Source of the DNA: DATBGO01 sp050011895
GTDB lineage: Bacteria; Actinomycetota; Actinomycetes; Streptosporangiales; Streptosporangiaceae
NCBI GenBank assembly: GCA_050011895.1
Contig: JBEKIF010000033.1
Location: 74,633 to 138,632 of the forward strand
Direction of reading: 5' to 3'
Length of the DNA: 64,000 nucleotides
Below, one piece after another: positions 15,176 to 24,409 of the stretch (positions are counted from its first letter, which is position 1; each line of letters starts with the position of its first letter). A program made the translations under genes and the position numbers. The notes beneath the pieces were generated by a model. The model worked only from the letters and a program-made list of their open reading frames with translations, did not search any database and was not told the DNA's origin.

Positions 15176-16630
15176 ATGAGCGAGCACAACGACTTCCTTG
15201 CCGACCTGAGCCAGGACGACCAGTTCGAGAAAGAGATGCGCGGCTACAGCCGACGGCAGGTGAACGAGTTTGTGGCCAGAGCCCGTAGCCAGGCCCGTGA
15301 ACTTGAGGACAGCAAGCAGGAGCTTTCGCGCGCGCTCGACGACAACGAGCGGCTCCGGCTCGAGCTCTCGTCGGCCAGGCAGGCGTCTGACGAGAAACCT
15401 GCGCATGCGGAGATCAGTGAGCGAGTTGGCCAGATCCTGAAGCTGGCCGACGATGAGGCCCAGGCGCAGAAGAACCGCGCCGCCGAAGAGATCATGAAAC
15501 TTCGCAACGACGCCAAGCAGGAGACCGACAAACTCCGCGCCGACGCCAAGCAGGAAACGGACAAGTACCGCGCCGAGGCCCATGAGCAGGCCGAGCGCAT
15601 GCTCGGCGCCGCCCAGGAGCAGGTCGAGAACTCGATAGCTAGCGCTCGCGCCGAAGCGGAGAAAACCCGGACTGCGGCGCGCACCGAGGCCGAGCGTTCA
15701 GTTGGCGAGGCGCACAAGCAGGCGGAGGCCACGGTCATCAGCGCCAAGGCACAAGCCAAGCAACTCCTTGATGAGGCGACCGCACGCGCGACCGCGATCC
15801 ACGACGGTGCTGAGCGCCGGCTCAACCTCCTCACGTCCCGGCACGCCGAGGCCCTTAGGCGGCTGACCGAGATCCGCGACGTGGTCACGGGCCTAGTCGC
15901 CGGTGAGGCAGCCCGCGGCTCGCTCGAGGACGAAGTCGCGAAGGCCGTGGCGAGTTCCGTCGCAGCAGCGGAAGGGCAGCAGGCGGCGCACGCCGCAAAC
16001 GGCAACCGGGCACCAGGCATGACCGAAAGGCACGCGCCCGTTGCCCCCGCCGGAGCAGCACTTGGACCCCTCGGCCAGCCGCCTGGCCGCCAGGGCCGCG
16101 ACCTCGAAGCCGAGCGTGGCGCACGAGCCAGAGCCCAGGCGGCAGCGGCGGGGCGTCCAGGGACGGGAGGGGAGCACCGGCCGGTTAATGTCTTCCGCGC
16201 GCCGGGGAGCGGCCAGGCCCCGGGCACCAGCCAGGCTCCCGGCACCAGCCAGCCCCCCGGCACCAGCCAGCCCCCCGGCACCAGCCAGCCCCCCGGCACC
16301 AGCCAGCCCCCCGGCCGCGGCAGGGCTCCGCGAGGCCAGGCGGCAGCCGCCCCCACGACACCGAGGGCCAGTCCGAATCGGGCCCGGCCGGGTCCGGCGA
16401 CGGGGCCAAGCATGCCGCCGGGGCACCGTTCCCGGCCCGCCCGCCGCAGCGCCCCTGAGCAGGCTCGCCCGCCAGCCTGGGCACGCGGCCCTGACTGCGG
16501 CTGGCCACCGACATCAGGAGGTCGCTCCCCCGTGGCAAGGAGCGGCCTCCACGGCTCTCCACGCGCCGGGCGGCGCTGCGCCCACGAGGCCGCCGACGAT
16601 GCCGCGGGGCGCGGTCCGGCCCGGGCCTAG
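15176..16630 (+). CDS. DivIVA-domain coiled-coil protein with repeat tail
   Basis: 484 residues from ATG 15176. The N-terminus carries a DivIVA-type lipid-binding head (FEKEMRGYSRRQVNEFVARA), followed by a very long Ala/Glu/Lys coiled coil to about residue 290 (NDAKQETDKLRADAKQETDK). DivIVA/Wag31-like proteins sit at curved membrane and guide polar growth or division; Streptomyces has the related Scy/FilP. The last 190 residues are disordered, with tandem Pro-Gly-Thr-Ser-Gln units at about 16200-16320 and a Pro/Arg/Ala-rich end of unusual composition. The Shine-Dalgarno is weak. The stop lies 6 bp from the convergent Ppx gene. Confidence 0.82.
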   Translation: MSEHNDFLADLSQDDQFEKEMRGYSRRQVNEFVARARSQARELEDSKQELSRALDDNERLRLELSSARQASDEKPAHAEISERVGQILKLADDEAQAQKNRAAEEIMKLRNDAKQETDKLRADAKQETDKYRAEAHEQAERMLGAAQEQVENSIASARAEAEKTRTAARTEAERSVGEAHKQAEATVISAKAQAKQLLDEATARATAIHDGAERRLNLLTSRHAEALRRLTEIRDVVTGLVAGEAARGSLEDEVAKAVASSVAAAEGQQAAHAANGNRAPGMTERHAPVAPAGAALGPLGQPPGRQGRDLEAERGARARAQAAAAGRPGTGGEHRPVNVFRAPGSGQAPGTSQAPGTSQPPGTSQPPGTSQPPGTSQPPGRGRAPRGQAAAAPTTPRASPNRARPGPATGPSMPPGHRSRPARRSAPEQARPPAWARGPDCGWPPTSGGRSPVARSGLHGSPRAGRRCAHEAADDAAGRGPARA

Positions 16631-16636
16631 TGCACG

Positions 16637-17566
16637 CTACGTCGGCATTGTGTCCAGGCGGCGCAAGATGACGCCCTCGCGCAGGGCCCAGGGGCAGATT
16701 TCCAGCTGCGGCAGCCCGAACAGGTCCATGGCCGCGTCCGCCACGATGGCTCCCGCGGCAAGCTGCGGCGCGCGCCCGCGGGAAACGCCTGGTAGCTGAG
16801 CTCGTTCGTCGACGCTGGTCTGCGACAGCCGTTCTGCGAGCTTTGTGACGTCAGCGTGGTACAAGATGCGCTTCACATACGGGCCCTCGCTCGACGGTGC
16901 CGCACCAGCGATCCTGGCGAGCTGCCTGAATGTCTTCGAAGTCGCGACCGCGTGATGCGGGCGCCCTTCGCGCATCACCGACCCCGCCGTAGCCGCGATC
17001 TCCGCCCGGACGTGCTTGCGCAGCTGCCGCACCTCCTGGACCGATGGCGGATCGCCTGCCAGCCAGTCCCTGGTCAGGCGACCGCCGCCGAGCGGCAGGG
17101 AGATCGCTACGACGGGTTCCTCGTCATAGCCGGATGCGATTTCGAGCGAGCCGCCGCCAATGTCGAGCATCAGCAGCCGCCCTGATGACCAGCCGAACCA
17201 GCGCCGGGCGGCCAGGAACGTCAGGCGGGACTCGTCGGTCCCGGGCAGCACCTGGATGTGCACCTTGGTTTCCGCCTCGATCCAGGCGAGCACCTCGTCG
17301 CCGTTGACCGCGTCCCTGACCGCTGAGGTGGCGAACCCCAGCACCTGCTGCACGCCCTTGTCCTCGGCGATCCGCAGCGCCTCGTCGACGAAGGCGCGCA
17401 GCTGGGCCCCGCACCCGTCAGATAGCCGGTTGGCAGCGTTCAGATGATCGCCGAGGCGTAGCTCAGCCTTATGCGAGAACGCCGGAAGGGGCCGCGCGCC
17501 CCGGTGGGCATCCACCACAAGTAGGTGGACAGTGTTGGATCCGACGTCCAGGACACCCAGTCGCAT
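16637..17566 (-). CDS. Ppx/GppA-family exopolyphosphatase
   Basis: 309 residues, ASKHA fold. Phosphate-1 motif GVLDVGSNTVHLLVVD at the N-terminus, GFATSAVRDAVNG near 80, phosphate-2 motif LLMLDIGGGSLEIASG near 132, and a short C-terminus without the HD domain of long Ppx. Such short actinobacterial enzymes (Rv0496-like) release phosphate from polyphosphate chains or act on pppGpp. Length and all nucleotide/phosphate motifs are intact. Confidence 0.9.
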   Translation of the reverse strand: MRLGVLDVGSNTVHLLVVDAHRGARPLPAFSHKAELRLGDHLNAANRLSDGCGAQLRAFVDEALRIAEDKGVQQVLGFATSAVRDAVNGDEVLAWIEAETKVHIQVLPGTDESRLTFLAARRWFGWSSGRLLMLDIGGGSLEIASGYDEEPVVAISLPLGGGRLTRDWLAGDPPSVQEVRQLRKHVRAEIAATAGSVMREGRPHHAVATSKTFRQLARIAGAAPSSEGPYVKRILYHADVTKLAERLSQTSVDERAQLPGVSRGRAPQLAAGAIVADAAMDLFGLPQLEICPWALREGVILRRLDTMPT

Positions 17567-17630
17567 ACCCTGACGCTACTCAACCCGCAGCCAAAGAGCA
17601 TGCATCCGCTGCCGGCCGGTCAGCTGATCA

Positions 17631-18839
17631 TCACGCCGGCGCCACGGATCCCTGATCACCGATGCGGGCCATGGAGGGGCCGCGCCTTGCCGAGATCGCC
17701 CGTGACGCCGCCTCTGCTTCGCGCAGCACGCGCACGATATTGCCACCGGTGAGCCCGGCGCAGTCCGCCTCGCTCCAGCCGCGGGACAGCAGTTCATCGA
17801 TCAGAGCCGGATAGCACGAGACGTCCTCAAGTCCGGCGGGCAGCTGGTCAGTGCCGTCGTAATCGCCGCCGATGCCGATGTGATCGACCCCTGCCACCGC
17901 CCTGACGTGGTCGACATGATCGGCCACCTGACTCAGGGTGGCCGTGGGCCGCGGCTGGCGCTCGGCCCACTCGCCGACCAGCTGTTCCCGGTGTGCGAAG
18001 TTGTTGTGGTCCAGGCCGCGCCTGTCCATCTCGTCACGAAGCCCGGCCTCCCACTCCCGGCAGGCCTGCGAGACAAAGGCGGGCACGAACGTGACCATGC
18101 ACACGCCGCGATTGGCAGGCAGGCGGCCCAGGATGGCGTCGGGCACGTTCCGCGGGTGGTCACAGAGCGCACGGGCGGAGGAATGGGAGAAGATCACCGG
18201 TGCCTCCGCCACCTCAAACGCGTCTGCCATGGTGCCGGCCGAGACATGAGACAGGTCGACAAGCATGCCGAGCCGCTGCATCTCCCTCACCACCTCGCGC
18301 CCGAAATCGGTCAGCCCGCCCGCGGCCGGGGCGTCGGTGGCCGCGTCGGCCCAGGGAAGGTTCAGGTTGTGGGTGAGTGTCAGGTAGCGGACTCCGAGCG
18401 CGTAAAGCGCCCGGAGGGTACCCAGCGAGCAGCCGATGGAGTGGCCGCCCTCCGCCCCGAGCAGCGACGCGACCTTGCCCGCCGCGGTGATCCGCTCGAT
18501 GTCGGCTGCCGCCAGCGCCAGCTCCAGGTCGTCCGGGTAGCTCCGGATGATCTCGTGCACCAGGTCAATCTGCTCAAGGGTGGTCACGACAGCCGCTTCA
18601 CCCTGGAGTTCGGCGGGGACGTAGACGGACCAGAACTGGCCGCCCACGCCGCCGCGGGCCAGCCGGGGCAGATCGGTCTGGGTGAAAGGCACCGTCTTGG
18701 CGAGGTCGGTGCCGCTCAGGCCGCGCGGGCCGGCCTCGCGCAGCGTCCAGGCGAGGTCGTTGTGACCGTCCACGATCGGATGGCGGCGCAGTAGTTCGCG
18801 GGCGGCCTCGAGGCCGGCGGAAGTGTCAGTGTCCGTCAC
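17631..18839 (-). CDS. Membrane dipeptidase family protein (peptidase M19)
   Basis: 402 residues from a GTG with GGAGC just upstream. Metal ligands of the M19 family are visible: VDGHNDLAW near 22, the bridging Glu in LLGAEGGHSIG near 125, LVDLSHVS near 200, IFSHSSARA near 220 and GIGGDYDG near 325. It hydrolyses dipeptides or related amide bonds with two zinc ions. No signal peptide is present, so it works in the cytoplasm. It could be part of peptide or cell-wall amino-acid turnover. Confidence 0.92.
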   Translation of the reverse strand: MTDTDTSAGLEAARELLRRHPIVDGHNDLAWTLREAGPRGLSGTDLAKTVPFTQTDLPRLARGGVGGQFWSVYVPAELQGEAAVVTTLEQIDLVHEIIRSYPDDLELALAAADIERITAAGKVASLLGAEGGHSIGCSLGTLRALYALGVRYLTLTHNLNLPWADAATDAPAAGGLTDFGREVVREMQRLGMLVDLSHVSAGTMADAFEVAEAPVIFSHSSARALCDHPRNVPDAILGRLPANRGVCMVTFVPAFVSQACREWEAGLRDEMDRRGLDHNNFAHREQLVGEWAERQPRPTATLSQVADHVDHVRAVAGVDHIGIGGDYDGTDQLPAGLEDVSCYPALIDELLSRGWSEADCAGLTGGNIVRVLREAEAASRAISARRGPSMARIGDQGSVAPA

Positions 18840-18912
18840 CGCTCCAGGGTACGGAGCGGAGTCGTGGCGGGAAAACCGCCGAACCGACCCGGCAGCAGCG
18901 GCATGGTCCGCC

Positions 18913-18956
18913 GCCGGGTTGCCGTATCCGGTGCGCCGGGTTGCCGTATCCGGTGC
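18913..18956. repeat. Perfect 22-bp direct duplication between divergent genes
   Basis: A 22-bp unit beginning gccgggttgccgtatc occurs at 18913-18934 and again at 18935-18956, with a degraded third start after it. It lies between the dipeptidase start and the MFS start, about two DNA turns per unit, so tandem regulator binding sites are possible. Confidence 0.85.
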
Positions 18957-19030
18957 GCCGGCTTGTTCGTAGCCTTGCCTCAGGCCCGGTCCCTGAGGTC
19001 AGCGACCAGGCGGGCCCGAGGGAGCGCGCG

Positions 19031-20290
19031 ATGGCAACTGGACCGGCGACCGGAGGCTTAGCGTCGGCGACTGTCACCGGCGCCGGGCACGGCCGTCTGG
19101 TCTGGATCCTCGGCTCGCTCAGCGCGTTCGCGCCGCTGTCGATCGACATGTACCTGCCCGCGCTGCCGTCCATGGCACGCGGCCTGGGCACATCGGCGTC
19201 GGTCGCGCAGCTGAGCCTGACCGCATGCCTGGCCGGGCTCGCAGTCGGCCAGTTGCTGGCGGGCCCGCTCAGCGACGCGCTCGGGCGGCGGCGGCCGCTG
19301 CTGGCCGGGGTGGCGACTTATGCCGTGGCCTCGGCGCTTTGCGTTGCCGCACCGGACATCTGGGCGCTGCTGGCGATGCGGCTGTTGCAGGGCCTGGCCG
19401 GCGCGGCGGGTATCGTCATCGCCCGCGCCATGGTCAGGGACCTCTACGAGGGCAACGAGCTGGCGAGGTTTTTCGCGCTGCTGCTCATGGTCAACGGCAC
19501 CGCCCCGATCGCCGCCCCGATCATCGGCGCCCAGCTGCTGCGGTTCACCTCATGGCGCGGGGTGTTCGCGGTGCTCGCCGGGATCGGCGTCGTGCTGCTG
19601 GTCGTGACGGCAGGCTGGCTGCCCGAGACGCTGCCCGCCGCCCGGCGGCACCGAGGCGGCGGCCGGGCGCTGCTGCGCGATGGCGGACGGCTGATCGCCG
19701 ACCGGCAGTTCATTGGCTACGCCCTGGCCAGCGGCCTGGCTTTCGGCGCCATGTTCGCCTACATCTCGGGCTCGCCGTTCGTACTCCAGGCCATGTTCGG
19801 CATCTCACCGCAGCTATTCAGCCTGATATTCGCGATCAACGGGGCGGGCATTATCTGTGCCGGCCTGCTCTCGCGGCGGCTCGTCGGCCGCAGGTCCCCT
19901 CGCGAGCTGCTGACCGTCGGGCTTACCGGATCGGCGACCGGCGGGATCCTGCTTCTGGCCGCCGCTGTGCTGGCTATCGGCCTGCCGCTGATCCTGCCTG
20001 CCTTGTTCGTCATGGTGGCCAGCGTCGGGTTCATCCTGCCGAACGCAACCGCCCTGGCCCTATCCAGGTACGGCGGCCAGGCTGGCAGCGCGTCCGCCGT
20101 CATCGGGCTGGCCCAGTTCGCGATCGGCGCCGCTGCCGCGCCGCTGGTCGGCATCGCGGGCCCGCACACCGACCTGCCGATGGCCGTCGTGATCAGCGTC
20201 CTGGGCATCAGTGCCCGCCTTAGCCGCCCGCGGACCAGGTCCCCGCTGGGCGGGGAATCCCCGGATACAGCGGGCGGCCTGAGCAGCTGA
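19031..20290 (+). CDS. Bcr/CflA-family multidrug MFS exporter
   Basis: 419 residues from ATG 19031 with GAGGGAGC upstream; longer upstream readings are Pro/Arg-rich and unlikely. Twelve membrane helices. Helix 1 reads SLSAFAPLSIDMYLPALPSM, the Bcr/CflA signature, and the A-motif loop reads GPLSDALGRRRPLL. R-rich loops follow the positive-inside rule. The family pumps out drugs, bicyclomycin or cysteine by proton antiport. Confidence 0.9.
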   Translation: MATGPATGGLASATVTGAGHGRLVWILGSLSAFAPLSIDMYLPALPSMARGLGTSASVAQLSLTACLAGLAVGQLLAGPLSDALGRRRPLLAGVATYAVASALCVAAPDIWALLAMRLLQGLAGAAGIVIARAMVRDLYEGNELARFFALLLMVNGTAPIAAPIIGAQLLRFTSWRGVFAVLAGIGVVLLVVTAGWLPETLPAARRHRGGGRALLRDGGRLIADRQFIGYALASGLAFGAMFAYISGSPFVLQAMFGISPQLFSLIFAINGAGIICAGLLSRRLVGRRSPRELLTVGLTGSATGGILLLAAAVLAIGLPLILPALFVMVASVGFILPNATALALSRYGGQAGSASAVIGLAQFAIGAAAAPLVGIAGPHTDLPMAVVISVLGISARLSRPRTRSPLGGESPDTAGGLSS

Positions 20291-20354
20291 CCGCGTCGGG
20301 CCCGCCGGCCGCGTCGCTGCTGTCGGGCTAACCAGCGGGACTGCCCAGTGGCTG

Positions 20355-21941
20355 CTAAATGCCTGGCTGGCGGCCGGGCAGCAGGCGGCCTGCGGCCTGG
20401 CGTGCAGAGCTGGCGGACCGGCCGGCGCCGGGCGGGCCCTGATCCGCGCCGGTGCTGCCGCCGGGTTCCGCTCCTGGCGTCCACCGGTTGGTGAAGCACA
20501 GCCATAGCAGCCCGATGAGGGCGACGATGAGCGCGCCGGGCACGATCCACCTGTCGATGGCATTCGCGGTGCTAAAGAGCGACGCCGGATGCAAGTAGAT
20601 GTAGTAGGTCACGCCAGGAAGTTCGGCCAGGGTGGCGGCGGTCAGGCGCAGCACGGCGATCCAGTCAAGCCGGGTAGCGGGCATCAGGGCCAGCAGCGGG
20701 AAGATCATCGCGTCGAACCACGGACGCTGTTGCGGCGAGAAGATGAGCCACCCCAGACTCAGGGCAAGGGCTGGCCGGACGCTGGCCATCCTGGCCGGTC
20801 CCGCGGGCATCCGGAGTAGCAGCACCACAGCCAGGGCCGCAGATGCGGACAGCGCGAGGATGTCCAGCCCCCGGCCCGAGTTCTGCCAGCCCAATAGCCG
20901 GGTCAGAAGCTGCCACGGCTGGTAGACGTCTGATTGCCCGGCTGCCCGCCCGGCCACGGCTGAGATCGCTTTCGGCCCCGCCAGTAGGTAGCTGGGCACC
21001 AGCACTGCGGCAGCCCCGGTCCCGATGGCCGCGAGGGTCAGTGGTGAGCGCCGCGCAGCCCAGCCAAGGCCAGCTGCGAACAGCGCAAAGGGGGCTTTGA
21101 TGGCGATGGCGGCCCCGACCAGCACGCCCGCCAGCAGCCCGCGGCCGACGTTCAGGCGGCGCGCCGCTATCAGCGCGAAGAGCCCGAGCGCAGCGCCAAG
21201 ACCGTCGATGTGACCGCCCGCCACCACCGCGAACAGCATGAGCGGATTGACCGACCAGAGCAGGTGCGCCCGGGCCCGGCCGGTGGCATCCCGACGGAAC
21301 ATCCAGTCCAGGGCCAGGGCAACCGCCAGGAAGGCCAGCGCGTTCCACACCTTGAGCCAGAAAATTGTCCGGGCAGCCGAGGCGCCAGCTAGTTTCGCGG
21401 CTGCCCACTCGGTGGCAGTGCCCAGCGGGCCGTAGACAGAGGGGTCATACTCCCAGGGATGCGGCGCGATCTTTCCTACCGGATCTCCCGAGGCCCTGAG
21501 CTGCGCGGGCGTCATCACGTAGGGGCTGTGCCCGAGCGCGGCGATCCGCCCGTATATCGCGTAGTCGAACATGTCCGTGGACCCGATCGGCGGCAGCACA
21601 GTCAATACGGTCACCGCGATGACCGAGCCGATGACAAGCAGCCGTGGCCGTGGGCGCCACCCCCGCCTGACCGCTATCAGCCCCGCGGTCAGGCCGAGGC
21701 CGCCCGGCAGGACCGCCGCCCAGATCTGCAGCGACGTCCAGGCTGGTGCGATCCTAGCGTTAAAGAAATACGGCGGCCAGCCACCAGCGCTGGGAAGCGC
21801 AGAGACCGCCGCCGACCGGCCTTCGAGCCCAACTGCGATGATCAAGGCAAGGCTCAGGCAGATGGCGGCTAGCGCACTTCGCCCGAGCCACCGGGCAGCC
21901 GGCGCGCGCGGTCCTTCGGCGGCATCATGCCGAAGTAGCAC
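20355..21941 (-). CDS. GT-C mannosyltransferase-like membrane protein (MptB/DUF2029 type)
   Basis: 528 residues with about 11-12 membrane helices. The first outer loop holds IGSTDMFDYAIYGRIAALGHSPYVM and DPSVYGPLGT; the Asp in this loop and the YGPL motif match the polyprenyl-phosphomannose-dependent alpha-1,6-mannosyltransferases of actinobacteria. Such proteins extend lipomannan or glycolipid chains outside the membrane. The C-terminal 50 residues are disordered. It stands alone between convergent MFS and a divergent DUF4118 gene. Confidence 0.75.
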   Translation of the reverse strand: MLLRHDAAEGPRAPAARWLGRSALAAICLSLALIIAVGLEGRSAAVSALPSAGGWPPYFFNARIAPAWTSLQIWAAVLPGGLGLTAGLIAVRRGWRPRPRLLVIGSVIAVTVLTVLPPIGSTDMFDYAIYGRIAALGHSPYVMTPAQLRASGDPVGKIAPHPWEYDPSVYGPLGTATEWAAAKLAGASAARTIFWLKVWNALAFLAVALALDWMFRRDATGRARAHLLWSVNPLMLFAVVAGGHIDGLGAALGLFALIAARRLNVGRGLLAGVLVGAAIAIKAPFALFAAGLGWAARRSPLTLAAIGTGAAAVLVPSYLLAGPKAISAVAGRAAGQSDVYQPWQLLTRLLGWQNSGRGLDILALSASAALAVVLLLRMPAGPARMASVRPALALSLGWLIFSPQQRPWFDAMIFPLLALMPATRLDWIAVLRLTAATLAELPGVTYYIYLHPASLFSTANAIDRWIVPGALIVALIGLLWLCFTNRWTPGAEPGGSTGADQGPPGAGRSASSARQAAGRLLPGRQPGI

Positions 21942-22139
21942 TGGTCATGGCCTTTCTGGAGCGGACCCCGGCCCCGCAAATGCCGGATTGAGCAGCGCCA
22001 CCTGCACCGCATTCCGGTCAACGGCTGAAGAGGCGGGAAGGTGCCCGTCGGCCAGAATCGATCGCGGCAGCAGCGAATACTACCGGGTGTTCGCCGAGAG
22101 GCTGCATTGGGCGGAAGATGGGAGGCGGAGGTGTTCCGG

Positions 22140-22892
22140 ATGGCCGGTTACCTGACCAGGGACCGCGTCGCTGTCGCGGCGGCGGTGCTGGCACCGCTCG
22201 CGGCCGCCGCGGTGCTGCTGCCGTTTCGCGCTAGCTGGTCGAACACCAACGTGGCCCTGCTCCTTGTGGTGATCGTGGTGGCGGTGGCCGCCATCGGGAA
22301 CCGCATCGCGGGCGGCATCGCCGCGGTGTCGGCCGCCGCGTGGTTCGACTTCTTCTTCACCCGGCCCTACGAGCGGTTCGCGATTACCAAGTCGGCGGAT
22401 GTCACAACCGCCGTACTGCTGCTCCTGGTGGGCCTGGCGGTGTCGCAGCTAGCCGCCAGGGCCCGGCAGCTGCAGGTGATCGCCATTACCGACGCCGCCT
22501 ACCTCGCGCAGATCCACGACGCCGCCTCGCTGACCCAGACCGCCAGGTCACCGCACGCGGTGGTCGAGCTCGTGACGGAGCAGCTCACCGGGCTGCTAGG
22601 GCTGGAGGACTGCAGGTTCGAGTACGGGTCGCTGCTCGGTCATCCGCCGCGCCTGGAGCGGGACGGCAGCGTGGTCGTGGGGCGCCGTAACTGGGAGGTC
22701 GAGCGATGGGGGTTCCCCGCATCAGAAACCGAGCTGCGTACCTTCTGCAACGGCCAGTACTACGGGCGGTTCATGCTCCGTCCGAAGCCCGGATCGAAGC
22801 CGTCCCGGCAAGCGCGCCTCGTCGCCGTCACCCTCGCCGATCAGGCCGGGCGCGCGATCGGCGCCAGTGGCGCCGCTGCCGGTCACAGCTGA
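22140..22892 (+). CDS. DUF4118 (KdpD-like) membrane sensor protein
   Basis: 250 residues from ATG 22140 with GGAGG at 8 nt. Four N-terminal membrane helices (about 8-105) match the KdpD sensor block DUF4118, including GNRIAGGIAAVSAAAWFDFF and FFTRPYERFAI. A C-terminal GAF-like segment follows, but no histidine-kinase domain or USP domain is present, so it is a stand-alone sensor or stress protein rather than KdpD itself. No kdp genes are nearby. Confidence 0.8.
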   Translation: MAGYLTRDRVAVAAAVLAPLAAAAVLLPFRASWSNTNVALLLVVIVVAVAAIGNRIAGGIAAVSAAAWFDFFFTRPYERFAITKSADVTTAVLLLLVGLAVSQLAARARQLQVIAITDAAYLAQIHDAASLTQTARSPHAVVELVTEQLTGLLGLEDCRFEYGSLLGHPPRLERDGSVVVGRRNWEVERWGFPASETELRTFCNGQYYGRFMLRPKPGSKPSRQARLVAVTLADQAGRAIGASGAAAGHS

Positions 22893-22931
22893 GCAGCCCG
22901 GTCACAGCTCAGCGGCCCGGTCACAGCTCGT

Positions 22932-22980
22932 GCACCGGCCGCGCTGACGGGCCGCAGCTCACGGCCCCGCCGGCCGGTGC
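22932..22980. terminator. Nested hairpin between convergent genes
   Basis: Outer arms GCACCGGCC (22932-22940) and GGCCGGTGC (22972-22980) pair perfectly; inside, gggccg and cggccc also pair. It lies between the stops of DUF4118 (22892) and the SQD1-like gene (22988). There is no T-run, as common in high-GC actinobacteria. Confidence 0.55.
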
Positions 22981-22987
22981 GTCTCGG

Positions 22988-24229
22988 CTACCGCACGGCT
23001 GATTTTTGCTGCGCTGACTTTTGCTGCGCCGGCAGCTCGGTCACCAGGTCGGCGGAGGTTTCCATGCCCGCCCGCCAGACCGACCTGGACACGATCTTGC
23101 TCGGGTCGGCGCGGTGCCGGTACCTGGCAGCGATATCGGTGCACTCCTCGAGCAGCCCCTCAGACAGTGTGGTCGGCTCGAGGCCCAGAGCGAGGAACTG
23201 GTCGTTGCACGCACTTAGCTCGTTCTCGTAGGCCTCGCGCCTGGGGTTCGGCAGGTAGGCGATGTCCACTCCCATCGCGTCGCCGACCAGCTTGGCGAGC
23301 TCGAGGACCCGGTGCGTCTCAGTGATCTGATTAAGGACGAGCGGCCTGGACCCTGACTCAGGCGGATTGGCCAGCGCGATCTCGATACACCGGACAGTGT
23401 CGCGGATGTGAATGAAAGCCCGGGTCTGGCCGCCGGTGCCGTGCACCGTGAGCGGGTGGCCGATGGCCGCCTGCATGAGGAAACGGTTGAGCACGGTGCC
23501 GTAATCGCCGTCGTAGTCGAAACGGTTGATGAGCCGTTCGTCGCGCTCTGTTTGCTCCGTCTGCGTGCCCCAGACGATCCCCTGGTGCAGATCGGTGATA
23601 CGCAGCTGGTCGTTCTTGGCGTAGAACGAGAACATTAGCTGGTCGAGAGTCTTGGTCAGGTGATAGACGGATCCCGGGTTCGCAGGGTGCAGGATCTCCC
23701 GCTCGAGCTCCCCGTCCGGCGTCGGCACCTTGACGGTCAGGTAACCCTCGGGGATCGGCGCGCTCCCCGACCAGCCGTAGCCGTAGACACCCATGGTGCC
23801 GAGGTGCACCAGCGCGGCATCGACGCCGGTAGCGACGAGGGCCGTCAGCAGATTGTGGGTGGCCCGGACATTGTTGTCGACGGTGTAGCGCTTCGTGTGC
23901 TCCGACCGCATCGAATACGGCGCCGCGCGCTGCTCGGCAAAGTGCACGATCGCGTCGGGCCGGAGGCCTTCGAGGACTGCGACCAGCCGGTCGTATTCAG
24001 TGGCGAGATCAAGGTTCACGAAGCCGATGTCGCGTCCGGAGACCTCGCGCCAGACGCGAATCCGCTCACCCAGCGGGCGGATGGGCGTCAGTGACTCCAC
24101 CTCGAGCTCGACGTCGATCTTCCGGCGGCTAAGGTTGTCGACGATGGTGATGTCGTGACCACGGTCCGACAGGTACAGCGTGGTCGGCCAGCCGCAGAAA
24201 CCGTCGCCGCCCAGAACCAGAACGCGCAT
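22988..24229 (-). CDS. SQD1-like NAD-dependent UDP-sulfoquinovose synthase / epimerase
   Basis: 413 residues; ATG 24229 has GGGAG at 5 nt, better than the ATG four codons earlier. Extended SDR fold: Rossmann GGDGFCGWPTTLYL at residue 6, then the catalytic triad Thr of HLGTMGVYGYG and Tyr-Lys of YHLTK. DNLSRRKIDVELEVESLTPI and the long size match SQD1/Agl3 proteins, which add sulfite to UDP-glucose to give UDP-sulfoquinovose for sulfolipid or glycans. No partner glycosyltransferase lies beside it. The C-terminus ends with a duplicated AQQKS. Confidence 0.82.
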   Translation of the reverse strand: MRVLVLGGDGFCGWPTTLYLSDRGHDITIVDNLSRRKIDVELEVESLTPIRPLGERIRVWREVSGRDIGFVNLDLATEYDRLVAVLEGLRPDAIVHFAEQRAAPYSMRSEHTKRYTVDNNVRATHNLLTALVATGVDAALVHLGTMGVYGYGWSGSAPIPEGYLTVKVPTPDGELEREILHPANPGSVYHLTKTLDQLMFSFYAKNDQLRITDLHQGIVWGTQTEQTERDERLINRFDYDGDYGTVLNRFLMQAAIGHPLTVHGTGGQTRAFIHIRDTVRCIEIALANPPESGSRPLVLNQITETHRVLELAKLVGDAMGVDIAYLPNPRREAYENELSACNDQFLALGLEPTTLSEGLLEECTDIAARYRHRADPSKIVSRSVWRAGMETSADLVTELPAQQKSAQQKSAVR

Positions 24230-24409
24230 TACGACTCCCATCTCGTTCGGCCAATGGAGCGGAGCCCACGGCCGCTGCCGTTAGGGCCGGAACCAGCTGG
24301 GTCGTATCGCGACCGTCTTGGCATCGTCGCCGGCAGTCTACCGGGGCGCTCGCTGTGCGATGTTACCCCTGGTAAGAGCGGCGAAGCGGGTTTCCTAGAG
24401 TCATTGGCT

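Noticed and set aside
15244..16413. 389-codon leftward frame opposite divIVA
   Set aside because: Ser/Arg/Ala shadow of a coiled coil.
17880..18794. 304-codon rightward frame opposite the dipeptidase
   Set aside because: The dipeptidase on the other strand carries all metal ligands.
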